Shown: positions 1-12,800 of the stretch, piece after piece
Position numbering within the stretch: position 1 is the first letter of the stretch
Layout: each line of letters starts with the position of its first letter
Assembly: GCA_002633005.1 (NCBI GenBank)
Contig: NMRA01000200.1
Location: 216,072 to 238,068, forward strand
Direction of reading: 5' to 3'
DNA length: 21,997 nucleotides
Source: Phoronis australis
Lineage: Eukaryota > Phoronida > Phoronidae
Translations under genes and position numbers: made by a program
The notes under the pieces: generated by a model
Seen by the model: only the letters and a program-made list of their open reading frames with translations
The model's database searches: none
What the model was told of the DNA's origin: nothing

Positions 1-102
1 CTCTCCGGCCTCCTTTCGGCGGGGTCGCCTATATTAATATAGGGGGCCCCGCTCTCCGGCCTCCTTTCGGCGAGGCCCCCTATATTAATATAGGGGGCCT
101 CG
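1..102. repeat. Two 51-bp tandem units, each a long palindrome
   Basis: Units 1-51 and 52-102 share the head ctctccggcctcctttcggc and a hairpin-forming tail centred on TATATTAATATA. In the second unit the palindrome is perfect over 32 bases (71-102). In the first it has two mispaired positions. The units are GC-rich in an AT-rich region, and the array is cut by the window edge. Confidence 0.9.
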
Positions 103-709
103 CTTTTGAGGTCCAAAATTCAATTTTTTGCCTATGTCATTTTAATAAGAATAAGTCATTTTAAATAATAAGCTGTTATCACCTTTTTACAGGTGCTTCT
201 GGTCAGTGCTTGGCACAGTTTTCTTACTATAAAAGGTATACCTTACGTTTTAGTCAATTTCCATAAACCAAAAGTGTGACATACGTACACGGTGATCAAG
301 TTTTAAAAATGTCAGCCTTTTGATTCAGATAACTACTCAATGGCCTAGACTTCAAGCGATTTCCAGTCCCAGCCCTAGGACATAACAATTTTGTATTTGA
401 CTTGAGCAATGATAACTCGACTGCAGTTCGGCCGCGTAGATACACAGTGTTTGCATCATGTTGCTTGCTATATTGACCAGAAATGCCTTCCAAAAAGGTG
501 GTAATAATGAGTAGGGAACTTGAGTGTCAAAGGTTTCATATCAATACAAGGAAGTCCTTAACTACATATTAAACAGCAGCTTCAAAATGGTGTCTCAACT
601 GAGATGTTTCCAAGCAGTGTTAAAAGGCATGTTTTAGGTACAAAGAGGATGGCATGAAGAGCACTAACTTAAAATATTGCAGTTAAGTAACTGTTGTTAA
701 ATGACTTAC
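103..709. other. Intron 3' of LTN1 exon 27, no feature seen
   Basis: This is intron on the minus strand after the RING exon. I looked for a terminal exon with a Cys-Pro-x-Cys motif in all minus-strand frames and found none. The short open frames here look like noise. Confidence 0.6.
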
Positions 710-877
710 CAAACAAGCCGAGTGGAATTTCTTTTTACACGTCTTGCATTGCAGTTTGGGCAGGTGATAGTTGGAGCCGTGGATGACCGAAAAGCAAATC
801 ATACACTCTTCGACACCACTGAAGTGCTTGTCCAAGTTACGCTTCCATAGAGCTAGGCCATTCACAAGGGAGCCATT
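710..877 (-). CDS. LTN1: LTN1 exon 27 (RING domain, first six zinc ligands)
   Basis: 56 codons starting [19 protein letters not shown] and continuing [20 protein letters not shown] and [16 protein letters not shown]. The RING ligands CMIC, CKTC and H-x2-C are present. The last pair (CPLC in human), with the E2-facing tail, is coded by a further exon that I cannot find between 1 and 709. The acceptor is GACATTTTAG and the donor GTAAGT, phase 0. Confidence 0.97.
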
Positions 878-3800
878 CTAAAATGTCACCACAGTTTTAA
901 ATTTGTATAACATATAGGAATAGTTAAGAAAACATGCTTTTAAGAAATTTAAAGCAGAGGCAAACATTGTATAGAGAACGTCTGAAAACAAGATCACCTA
1001 TATGTAAAGCCATGTACCTTAAGTTTAAGCTCTCCATTTCTCCAAGGACATGCACATGAGATAGAAAATTTGTTTTCTGACAGCACGCCGAAGGTCGTGC
1101 AACAATTTCCACTAAAAAAAGTAAGACTGCATTCCACAATATTGACCTGTACAATCGACCTCAAAAACTTTCTTGCAGTAAGAGTACTTATCAGAAAATT
1201 GCAGCTCTGTTCATCACTTCCTAAGTGTGGTCGATTCAATTGAATTACAGATTTAGCTCTCAAATCTACCTGCTACATAACTGAACTGTTAACATGACAT
1301 TGAGTGGAAAGGATATGATTTAGATTGCCGTTAGCTGGTGTCGTGCATGAAATAATTAATAGAATGATGTCCCATAAATCGACAATCTCCCATCATAAAA
1401 GAGTGAACTAGCGATTAAAACTAACCTGGTGAGTGAGGAAGGCAGTCAGCTGTAACATCCACTTGCGCCACTGAGCTTGAGCCACGCCCAGCCTCTTGCT
1501 ACACTCTACAGTGACTGGGGTCAGTGGGTGATTAGTGGACAGCTTGACCACTAGTTCTATACAGCACTCCTCCACACTGTAGCTAGCTATCACCTCACCC
1601 ACTCCTGCGAGTGCTTTAATCTGAGGAATACAACAGCAGTAAAACAGCAATTCAACATGTCTGTATATTTAACCAAATATCTACAAAACCAAAAAATTTA
1701 ACTCAGTAAAAATACATAATCTGAAAGTAGAAAGGCTGCAGAATTTGAACTCTTTACCCATCTATTATTAATTGGGTCATGTTACCTCGTCTTTTAGTAA
1801 AATTCATCAAATCAGAAAGATACATGGATAGCAAAACAATGGTATCAATAACCTGATCAAATTTCACCTGATATAATGTTCGGGGTGAGATTTCCAAAAT
1901 TCTGTTACAGTTTTCTAAAATATTTCATTTTTATTTCACGCAACTCAAAATTTTTTTCATGAAAATCATAAAAGTCGTATTTTTGGTAGCCCCTCATGCA
2001 GAATGGAAACATTTCAACAATTCTTACAAGAACATAAAGCATGGTATCATATGTATCCAATCAGCCGTTTCTAAGTTATGGTGTTCTGAATTAGCCAAAT
2101 TTAGACATTTTTCTTGGGTCCTATTTAACCTTAAGGTTTTCAAGGCATTATGAGAAACCCAAAGGATAAGTGTACCATGATTATAGTGTCTGGCCATTTT
2201 TGATCTGAGGAATACAATATATTTAAACAATTAGTGTTTTGGTCATCACCTTGACCAGACAGAGACACCTGGCATATAGTAATGCAATTCAACTGTACTC
2301 AAATGATTTGAAGTCATTAATTAACAGAAAAGGACAAGTTATTTATCAAGGAAAACTACCAAAAATAACCCTAAGATCTTCCTCACCGTCATGTTATAAT
2401 ATTTGGTCTCTTGTGAATTGACTGCTTCAATTTCTGACAATATCAGAACGGGGCTTACATTCTTTGAAATGTACCTGAAAAGGCAAGTAATAGGATATTG
2501 TACATAATTGTATTGCAAGACGTCCTCAATGAAAAGTAAACAAACATATTAACAAAACCCATCAACTAAACGTGAAAAATTACAAACCTTTCAGCAGCAA
2601 AACTATAATTTTGTCAAAGGCAGTTTCCTCCATTTTATATCGGCTGCCCGTTTTTGGAGGTTGAAACCCCCGGCATCCCTAGTTTTTTGTGTTATACAAT
2701 TACAAAATGACTTCATGGTTTCTTTCCTGAATGACTCTTTAAAAAGTATCCAAATTCCATTCTTCTACTATAAGTAACAAGCAACTGCTTAATTGAGACT
2801 ACTGCAATCATCATATGAAATTATGCAAATTAATCCTCATAGAGCTCTAGACATGTTCTTTACCCTTGTGACATGTAAACGATAATGGTGAATCCACTAC
2901 AATTATCTGTGAGGAATATTTACTCTGCGTGTGCAAGCGCAGAGTACTGTTGTCCCTGGGTTTTCTTCAATTTTATTCTTCTTATTCTTATTCTTCTTCC
3001 GACCAAATTTGACACTTAATAACTCCAAATTGGGTGCAGGCACGTTCTTTAAATTCAGCATCTGATTTTTGACAGTACATAAATTTTGATTCGTTATATA
3101 ATCATATTCCATATTGCACCGGAAGAAGTCGTTTGGTGCAAAGGTCATATAATTTTCAAAATGCTACTCCTTCTTCAGTTTTAAAGCTATCTTTTTCAAA
3201 TTCGGTGCACAGGTATAAGTCAACAACACAATCAGATAAAACAGGTCAAAGGTCATTAGGCGCAAACTAAAATTTTGAGCTAGACACTTCAAATTCACAA
3301 GTCTGATTGGTTCGTCTAATTCAATTCGAAATACAAAGTTTCAGGTTATTAAGTGCAGCCATGGGTTCATTAGGTGCATTTTTCTTCAGAAAATTTGTCC
3401 TTTTCATTCACCAAGTATTCTGTAAGTCACACTTTTCACGGGCTTTGCAATAATTCTCCTAAAGACGCTTATAATGCACCGGATAGGGTCAATTAGTGCA
3501 AAGGTCATCTAACGTTCAAGGAATTCTTTTCTATTTCAGCACACTGTTGTAAGTCAAAATGCAAATTGAACATTCTACTTTACTACGCAATAGGTCTAAC
3601 CAATCAGAAAAATAAGTCAAAGGTCATTGAGTGCAAACTAAAATTTTGAGCAAGAGACTTCAAAATTACACATCTGTTTAGTAAATGCGATTGAGTTTGA
3701 TTTCTAAATTTTCAGGTCATTTGGTGCACTCATGGGGTCATTAGGTGCATTTTCTTCCAAAAGTTTGACCACTTCATTCATCTTGTATTCTGAAGTGCTT

Positions 3801-6800
3801 AAAGTAAAACATCTGTGATTATTAGCATTAACCACACTTTTAATCGAGTTAACAATTACTCCCTCATCAGGGCTCATAATGCACCGGAAGAGGTCAATTA
3901 GTGGAAAGGTCATCAAAAATTAATATGTAATTTCTCCTACAATTTTAAAGAATTCCTTTTCATATTGGTAAACGGGTTGCTGTCAGTAACTTCCCATAAC
4001 AATTCCAGTAATACGCACGCACATAGTCCATTATTGTCATGCTGTACCAATAATCTTTCTAGTTAACTATTATTCTTAGGTCTGCAGTACTAATGAATTT
4101 AAGCGGAAATTATTTTCTTTCTATTTTTTGGAAACTGAATTCACGAGTGTGGTGCAGGAATGTAGTTACACGTCAAAACAGGGTGACAAATGTTCACAGG
4201 CACTTTCAATAAATGATACAGGAGTAGAGTTGCTTGAAACCATTCTACAAATACAGGGTTGTTAACTACCATGATTACAAAAGTAAACATATTCTCATCC
4301 AGTCAACATACCCATTACAATATGCAGCTGCATTCTTATCCAGGTTATTCCACCACAAACGAATCAGGGCTGGTAAGAATCTCATAGTCTGGTAACAGGT
4401 GTGGCACGCCAAATGCTGAACCCAGGTAACAGTTGTCTCAACTACAATTATTACAGTAGACATTACAACAAAAGTGAAATCAATCCTATTCATGACTGCT
4501 GGAAGCTGCACTTCGTGGTTTGAATTAGATAATTATTTTACACTTGAGTCTCAAACTCTTCTCATGGCATGGATATGATGTAGGTAAGACATAACGTTAC
4601 AGGTGAGTAATCTCCTTCAGGACTTAAAACAGTAGGATATTAACTTCACCTTGACAAGTGACCTAAGTCCCTGTATTTAGTCAAATGTGTACAAAACTAT
4701 AGATCTTAGCTGCGTAAAAGTATGTATTTTCTGAAAGTAGTACTGTGTTGAATTTAATTTTTGACGTTTTACGAATCTACCATTAATTGGGTCAAATGAC
4801 CATGTCGTTATTTTAGTAAATTCTATCAAAAAAAGAAAGGTACATTGAATGGAATAAATATAAATGTTTGAGATACAACCTCACAGATGCTGTTAAAGAG
4901 TTCTGAATTATCATTTCCCTTTTGTTTCAAACCTACCCGAAGGTGTCATGTCAGGGTTCTGACTAATCATGACACGTTTACACTGACTGGATTCTGGCAT
5001 CAGACAAAATGCATTGTTCATCAGAGATCCAACATTTCCAGACTTGTGTAGATAAGTTGCGTATTCCACACGCAACTGAAAAAGTCAACAACAATGCGAA
5101 TTTTTAAGACATGCGACAGAGAAGCAAAAGTTTAGATACTAACGAAAAAAGAAATTTTATACATAAAAAGAGGCTCTTAAAGTGCATAAGGAATTAAAAT
5201 TTCTCAAGAAATTTAGTTCAATGGGTAAGTTCGTGCACACCACGAAAGTCGTTCCTTTGGGGCACATTACCTGGTCCACATTGTTCTCAGTCATAACCCA
5301 GTAATTACCTCTAGCTTCTTTTAAACTAATGTAACTTCATGAGTTCACACTAACTAAAACTATGATTTAAAATTTTTCAATAGGAGTAGTTTGCATACCC
5401 TTTAGCGGGGGAATAATAAGCAAATTGATCAGAATTGATTGCAATTAGCAACACGAATTTGCTCCCACGTCAAAATGAAATGGCAAACTGGAATCAATCA
5501 AGTTGTCAGTGGTGAATCTGGCCATAGAAACAATCAGTGAACTCTTATGTCCATGCTAATCAGGTGCAATCAGGAAAGATAATCAGTCGTATCAAAAAAC
5601 AAGAGGTTCCACTCTAAAATATGGTCTGAAATATGGTTTTGAAAAATGGAGCTTTAACCCTTATCCTGTGCTAGGCGAGGTCAGCCGGCCTGCCAATTAT
5701 CCTATTATAATGCCTGTGTTTTTTCTTCAGATGATGGTGTTTCAATAAACGCCGGAACATGTCAAACCGGTTTAAATACATCATTGTTTTTATTAACGTT
5801 ATGCTGTTACTTGCTATCATGGATATCATAATTGTTATTATTATACAATTTTCTTATGAACAGCAATGAATTTAATTCAGTGATAACTGCTCAATACAAA
5901 AATCAAAAAACTTACTTCTGAAGAAGCAACCTTGAAGTACCCAAGCAACAGTTGCCAAGACAACAAGTAGGCTGTGGTCATTGTGTATTCATCAATGTTT
6001 GGTTCAATAACCATACTTTCTCCAACTGAGATACCAGTCAGTATATGGTCAACCACATGAAAACTCGTGTCCAGTGTGGTCATCAGAGCCGTGGGTGGGG
6101 ACCGACTCTTATCCTCTTCATCATTAATGACCTTTACATTGTCAAACTTCACCAGCTCGGGTAGAATTCTGAAACCGAAATCAGCACTCAGAAATGGGCA
6201 AAACAAAAACAAATTGACCCAACAGAATCAAATTGTAGTAACATTGTTCATCATCAGTCATTTCCAAAAATGTGAAATTTTACTCTGTAGAATGTTAACA
6301 TATTAAGCTTACTCCAGTGTCCTCAATTGGTCCAAGTCACGAAATAGGTTTGTTAAATAACCAGTGATTGTCCACAAAGAACACCAGATTGTCCTTAAGG
6401 TATAAATGCCAGATAAGCAGTATGAAAGACACAAAACAGACACTTCTAACACACCCGTGGGCACTTCTAACACACCCGTGGACACTTCTAACACACGTGT
6501 GGACACTTCTAACACACCCGTGGACACTTCTAACACACCCGTGGACACTTCTAACACACCCGTGGACACTTCTAACACACCCGTGAGCACTTCTAACACA
6601 CCCGTGAGCACTTCTAACACACGTGTGGACACTTCTAACATGTTAACACCTTTCTAACACATTTACTACCTGTGAAGCAGGTGAAAAGCTGTCAACTGTA
6701 CAGCACTGAGGTTAGACAGTAGTAGAGGTGCCAAGTGATTCATCAAGCTCTGCATGTTGTCAGGAAGGTTAGAATCATCACCAGCTTCAAGTTTGGCAGG

Positions 6801-9800
6801 TAGTTGATGGGACAACAAGAGCTTGACAGGACAGTGACGGACAGCTTCACCACAATACTGCATCATGCTCATGTATCCATAACTGTCTTGCACATTCTCT
6901 GGAAATCACAAGGGCCGTTGTTCATGTCATTTATCGACGGAATCTGATGCAGCTCACTGTTTTATCAAATTTATCAAATAAACAGGTAGAAAAATTAAGC
7001 AAGTAACTATGTTCTTGTCCCCACAATTTAAAGATACTCTGAATTCAATTGAAGCTGCTATAAGCCTGCTTACAGTCATGAAATTGGTCGAAATTGTTGC
7101 TGGTGATTTGAAAAGAACAGTCAGTTTCTTTTTCCTCAAGATCAGGCTCAACAATTCAGATTGTCACGGAGAGTCATTTTCTGCACATCAACTCAAAATG
7201 AAATGTCAGTTCTTTCCAAGTCCAGAAAATGCTTGTCATCCAGTTGAGGAACAAGTCGAGAGCAGTTTTAAAATTGCAGAAAGTGGTAAAAAGTTCAATA
7301 TCTTTGATACAAAACAGCTTTAATGATAACAATAAAGAAACTATACCAATAACCATGCGCGCACCCAGCCTAAAATATAGGGGGGGCTTAAATTCTTTGT
7401 TATGCGGAACTTTTACTGAAAAAATTCAACGAGGACTCAAAAAAAAACAGGCCACTAGGTTCAGGCCTGCCAATCGTGCATCAACGCCGAATTCCTGTGG
7501 ACTTGTGGACTTTTGTCTCATTTATTCGGACTTTTTGTTTCACTGAGGTGGACCTTTTTACTAAATTCACCAAATTGGGGGGGGGCTCATTCGAGCCCTC
7601 CAAGCCCCCCTGGGTGCGCCCATGATATTAAAGTCACCTGCATTCACAGAGCACTTTAATTCAAAGCAATAATACAATAACCTACATTTCTCAGTCTAAT
7701 TAAAAAGTTAAAATTGAGACGCAAGTTGAAAAATTTCTCAAAGTAACAGTTGAAGGGGTTATACACCTAAGCTCTGTAGGAGAAACCTCAACTTTTGATT
7801 TAAACAACTTTTGATTTAAACAACTCACTGCTATAAAATTGGTCTCCACTTGTTCCTTACTCAAAAAAAAAAACAGTGCAGGTGGCCTGATGTCATTGCG
7901 GTGCATGAGAGGTGCGCAGGCCTCATGGTTGGGCCCACTGCACAAAACACCTGAGCAAAAGCACGAGAGCCCAATTATGGGTCTTCGTGAAGAAAGTTTT
8001 CAAGTTTGCCAGGCTCCTTTAGGAAAACGGACAGACGTTTCCATTTGTGGCCATGCACTATATGTTGTAGGCATGTAACAGTGCCATCCAGTAGGTTGTT
8101 CCTTAGCCTACAAAAAGCTGGGCAAGACTCTAACAGGTGTTTAGGAGATTCTACGTCAGTGCCACACTCAGGACACACTGGGCTCCCCATATGCTCGGTA
8201 ATGTGTCTGTGTCGGGCTAGGTTACAGTGGCCCGTCAAAATTCCTTACTCAGACGAGAAGGGTTTTTTGGCCTTGAAAAGAACTTGACACTTCATTATCG
8301 ATCCCTCAAGACCAGGCTTGATTTATAAAATGACGTGTCATGGCAAGTCAGCTTCTACAGCTTGGTTTCAAGCACTAAAGAACTGTCAGTTCTTCCCAAA
8401 CCAGACCACATGTCTTTTTGAGACCAATTTCATAACAGACAGTGATCTACTTCAAAGGTGATTTTTTTATGATGGAAGGTGGGTTTATAACCGCTCTAAG
8501 CAACACAAAGTTAAACACGTTCCTGAGCTAACCTGCAAGTTGGATGAACAGAGGAAACAATACAGAGAATATGCCTTCACTGAAAAACTCCTCCCACTCA
8601 GTCATAAGATTGACAGGACTGTCTTGGCGAGCAGACGACATGAAGTCTGCAATACATTTTACCAACTGAGAGAGTCTTACTAGGAAGACCTGAGCATGAA
8701 AACTGGTAAGAAGGCTTTCTGTACTTGGTGGACATGTCTGAAAAAGACAATTTTACTTTCTTACTATGCGCCGTGTAGTGTGTCTCTCACCAAAAGACAA
8801 ATGTACCAATATATCATGTCACTGACCACAGAAGTGTTTTTGTTGTGCATTTTAAAGAAAATGTTACTTCACATTTATGCAAAACTCAAACTTAAGTGGA
8901 TTAACTTAGGACAGAGATAACCCAGGACAAAGTCGAAGCTTTATAGCAAAGCTAATTTTTTTTATAGCAATCTGTGAACACTCAACAAATACCAAAATCG
9001 ATACCAAGCGAATTAAAACAAAACAGAGACCTACCTGGCACCATGAGACCGTGTTGCAAAGAATGAAATCCCAGTCTTGAGCAGTCAATTGACTGGCATT
9101 ATAATGAATTGACTTAGAAAAGAACAGCATTACTTCAGAATTGAAGGCGGCCACTGGCTCACTGCTATCATCTAAAGTACTGAAATAACAGAAAATACAA
9201 ATAACGCTTGTTGAAAGATAAATACATAATTAGTCATGAATTTTAAGAACTCAGAAACATCATTCTTAGAAAAATCCTTTGGCACAAATTCCTAAATGTC
9301 TCGGAACTCGAGTATTGTATTCTTAAACAAAATTGCATATAGGACCTCCCACAGGAAGAATCTTTTCCAAAGTTCATAAGAAAGTTACGTCCAGACAATG
9401 TACTGACTACCAACAAAACTGACAGACGGGACAACTGCATTTTCTTACGGACCTGACAGGTTGCATATAAATTAACTCACTTGCAAAACAAAAAGAGTTC
9501 ATCCATTTGATCTCGCCACACTCTTAGTTCAGACATAACACAACAGATGACACTAGCAGGAGCATAGTTAACCAGGCTAGTCAGAAGTGAAAGACAGCCC
9601 AGACCACCTGTAATGATACACTCTAAAGTGATTTACAGAAATCATGACAAAATCGTCATTTCTTCAACACTGTAACAAGGAGCAAGAAGTGCAGTGTAAA
9701 CAGGACATTTTGGAACAAAAAATATGAAAGCCATGATATGTTCCAATAGATTTTTATATTATTCATTTAAGTTGGGAAATGTTATACAGGTGACTGTTTC

Positions 9801-12800
9801 CGGGAGTCATTTTTGGTTTTTGAACATTTTAAAATTAAGAAGGCAAAAAAGGACGAAAATGTGGACCTACATAATACCTGATTACCATGACACAAGTGAG
9901 CACATGTCATTACCATGAAATGATTGAATATTATTCGTTAGCAGTAAATCCAACATACTAAGATAATGGCAAATGGGTGCAATGTAACTCTTCAAAATTT
10001 CATTTTCTCCAATAAAAGACTCAACAGGACACTGTGAGATGGTAGAAATAGCTAGTCCACAAAACATCATCCTTATACTCCAAAGTACTCATTGCTACCA
10101 CATCAATCACTCACCATTGTTGAACATAACTCACCCTCAAACGTTGACACTTGTTTACTCTCCAGACTTATCATCTTGGCAGCTGAAAGCTCGGCCAGTT
10201 GCTCTTTAGAACTATCATCAAACTTAGAAACATTGCATAAGAATGAATTAAGAACAGGAGGCGAGAGACTTGATACTCTGGAAAAACAGATAAATAGCAA
10301 AATGCCATCAGAGAATAGAATACAGTAAATTCATTTTAATTTCCATAATACTTATTATTACTTGATTTAACACACGCAATAATTTCATTAACTTAATAGA
10401 TTTTCTCGATCCTTACATACAATTACAATAGATGGAAACCTAAAAAACACTAGCCCAAGTCCATGCCACATAGATAAACAACTGAACTGTTGTGATTAAT
10501 AATGCAAAATATTTGTTACCTACACTTTTGTAGCATAATTAATTCCTCGCAACAGACACACCGATACCACCAAGCATGTTGAATATGTCAACATGTTGAT
10601 AGATATCATAAGACGATAGATTGGATAGCATCATAAACCATAGCTCACCTTAGAAGTACAGTCCATATTGACTTACCTGTCAAAACCACCCAGCCTGTTA
10701 AAGATGTCAACATTTTTATAGACATCATAAGACAATAAATAGGATGGTACCATACACCAAGCCCCGCCTCTCTCCACAGACCTGTCAATCATGAGTAAAA
10801 CAAGAGTGTTAACTCGTTATTGATGTTCACTTAATGTTGATACTGTCACAATGTGTGAAGACAACTTATATATCAAAACTGTTAAGTACACAGCACAGGT
10901 CACAAAGCAAGCAGCCATCCCAAACTCTGTAGACAGCATGAAGGTGTGAGTTAAAGAACCAAGGATCGGATATTCAAAAACATTACGGACAAGCGTTGAA
11001 ATATTTTTAAGGGCTCATGATATCCCATTATCAGGTCAACCAATCTAACGCGAGACTTCCAGGAAAGAATAGGGTTGATCACATAGGACCAGTCACTCAT
11101 ATTGACATCAGGCTACTCCAGGAGGTACTTCTCTTTCACAGCAGGTGGCACAGGGCAACATTGTTTACTTCGTAAAAAGGCCCTTTTACAGAGTATATAT
11201 TTAAATGTTATGTTCTTTCAAACAAAAGTGAAATTGCATCCTCGTCCCCTAAAGGTGACTAGTATCTAGTACCACGTGATCAGTATACATGTCGTTACTT
11301 GAAAGTCTTACGCTTCAGACAGTGAGGCGTTACTATGTATAGCTAATCATGAGCTTTACTCCACAGACCAAGCACGGTAACAGGGAACTATTTTCAGTCA
11401 TTGATATGAAATTGTAGATTAAGGACCTTTGCCTCAGGCAACATGTTTACAGCACATACAACACTCTAATCTTAACACTAGAACAAGTATGGATGTTTTA
11501 TCAGACAGTGTCCATTATGAATGTAAACTTCAAATTACTGCGACAATCAGAGTGCACAGAACTTGCAATTATCATTGCGAGCAATGAGCCGCAATGTAAA
11601 TTGCGATTCAGAGTGACACCCTTATATCATTCACACTTGACTCTTCTGCGCAAATGTGGGTTGCAGTTAGAGTTATAATACAGGTGATCAGTCATCGTTA
11701 TATCAGTAATTAACACACAAAGTATATGGTGTGGTATAATAAAAAGTAAATGAAAGTGGCTAGACATAGCTACAGCTTGTTTGCAAGTCTAGTGCATACC
11801 TTTGTATGGCAGACTCCATAAGGGATTTGACTTGAGTGCCTCCTGGTGTGGCACTAATCAAAGCTAACCTTATCTTGTCACTCAAGATAGTAGCTAAGTC
11901 CTCAACTTCAGAGTACGATACCTGGAAAGCAACAGTTGACATTACAATGCCAAGAAATCAACAGTTCACAGAACAATGTACAAATACCTATGAGTACAAA
12001 AACCTCAAACAATAACTCCAAGGGAAGGAGAGAATACTTGTTTGGCCAAAAAGCAGCTGGACACACCAATGGTCCTTCCACTGGTGCATCACATCCTAGA
12101 ATGCCACCAATCGTGCCTAGCTATTACAGTGACATCTAGCTGCAAAATTGAATATCTTTTTCCCATCATATTCTTCAGCTCACCATCCAGTGCCAACAAT
12201 GTTACAAGCAAGCAACTTTTAGAGGCAGCGCAAAGTATCATCTCACCAAAATTATGAAGATGACGTACAACCTTAAGCAGGGTAGCAGTAATTAGTTTGT
12301 GTAGCTGGATGTTAACCTGTTTGTGTGCAGGTTTTACTGCAGAACAAAGTGACTTCCAGTAGCAGCCATCTAGTACAGTGTTGACCCACAGTTCACAGTC
12401 CTCCTCATCAGTGACACACTTCTGCAGCAGGCTCAAGTTGAAAGCAGCCACCATACCAGCTGAGAGAGAGCTTGAGTGAGAGGCAGAAGAGTTCTTCGAC
12501 CTCACATTAAAGCCCAGAGCACCAGACATAACAGGCCCTTCAAACCACTGGAAGTGTATTAACATAGCATAACATCATCAAAACTTCACAAAGCAATTCA
12601 GCATTGGGATTGAACTTAAAACACTTGTGAACCGAATTTCAAGTGACACCAAAGAATTAATAAAACTCTATGATGAATAATTTATTCATTAATGCAACTT
12701 ACAAAATATCAGACATATTGACAAAGGAGGAAGGATAATTAAGTTACATGCTTAATTAATACTGTACGAGGAGAGCGCGTCACCATGTGACCAATCTCAA

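Noticed and set aside
6309-6657. Repetitive open frames on both strands
   Set aside because: They come from the 21-bp minisatellite, whose period is a multiple of three; no start context or family match.
7009-7323. Plus-strand open frame of 104 codons
   Set aside because: It has no recognisable domain, the related stretch at 8304-8455 does not keep the frame, and it lies in a repeat-rich intron.
8465-8683. Plus-strand open frame that looked protein-like
   Set aside because: It is the antisense of LTN1 exon 20, whose minus-strand reading matches listerin clearly.
8696-8920. Plus-strand open frame of 74 codons
   Set aside because: Random-looking composition inside the intron between exons 19 and 20, with no similarity to known proteins that I recognise.
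10782-11799. A possible missed LTN1 exon in this 1-kb intron
   Set aside because: Phases of exons 14 and 15 fit directly, and no minus-strand block here resembles listerin.
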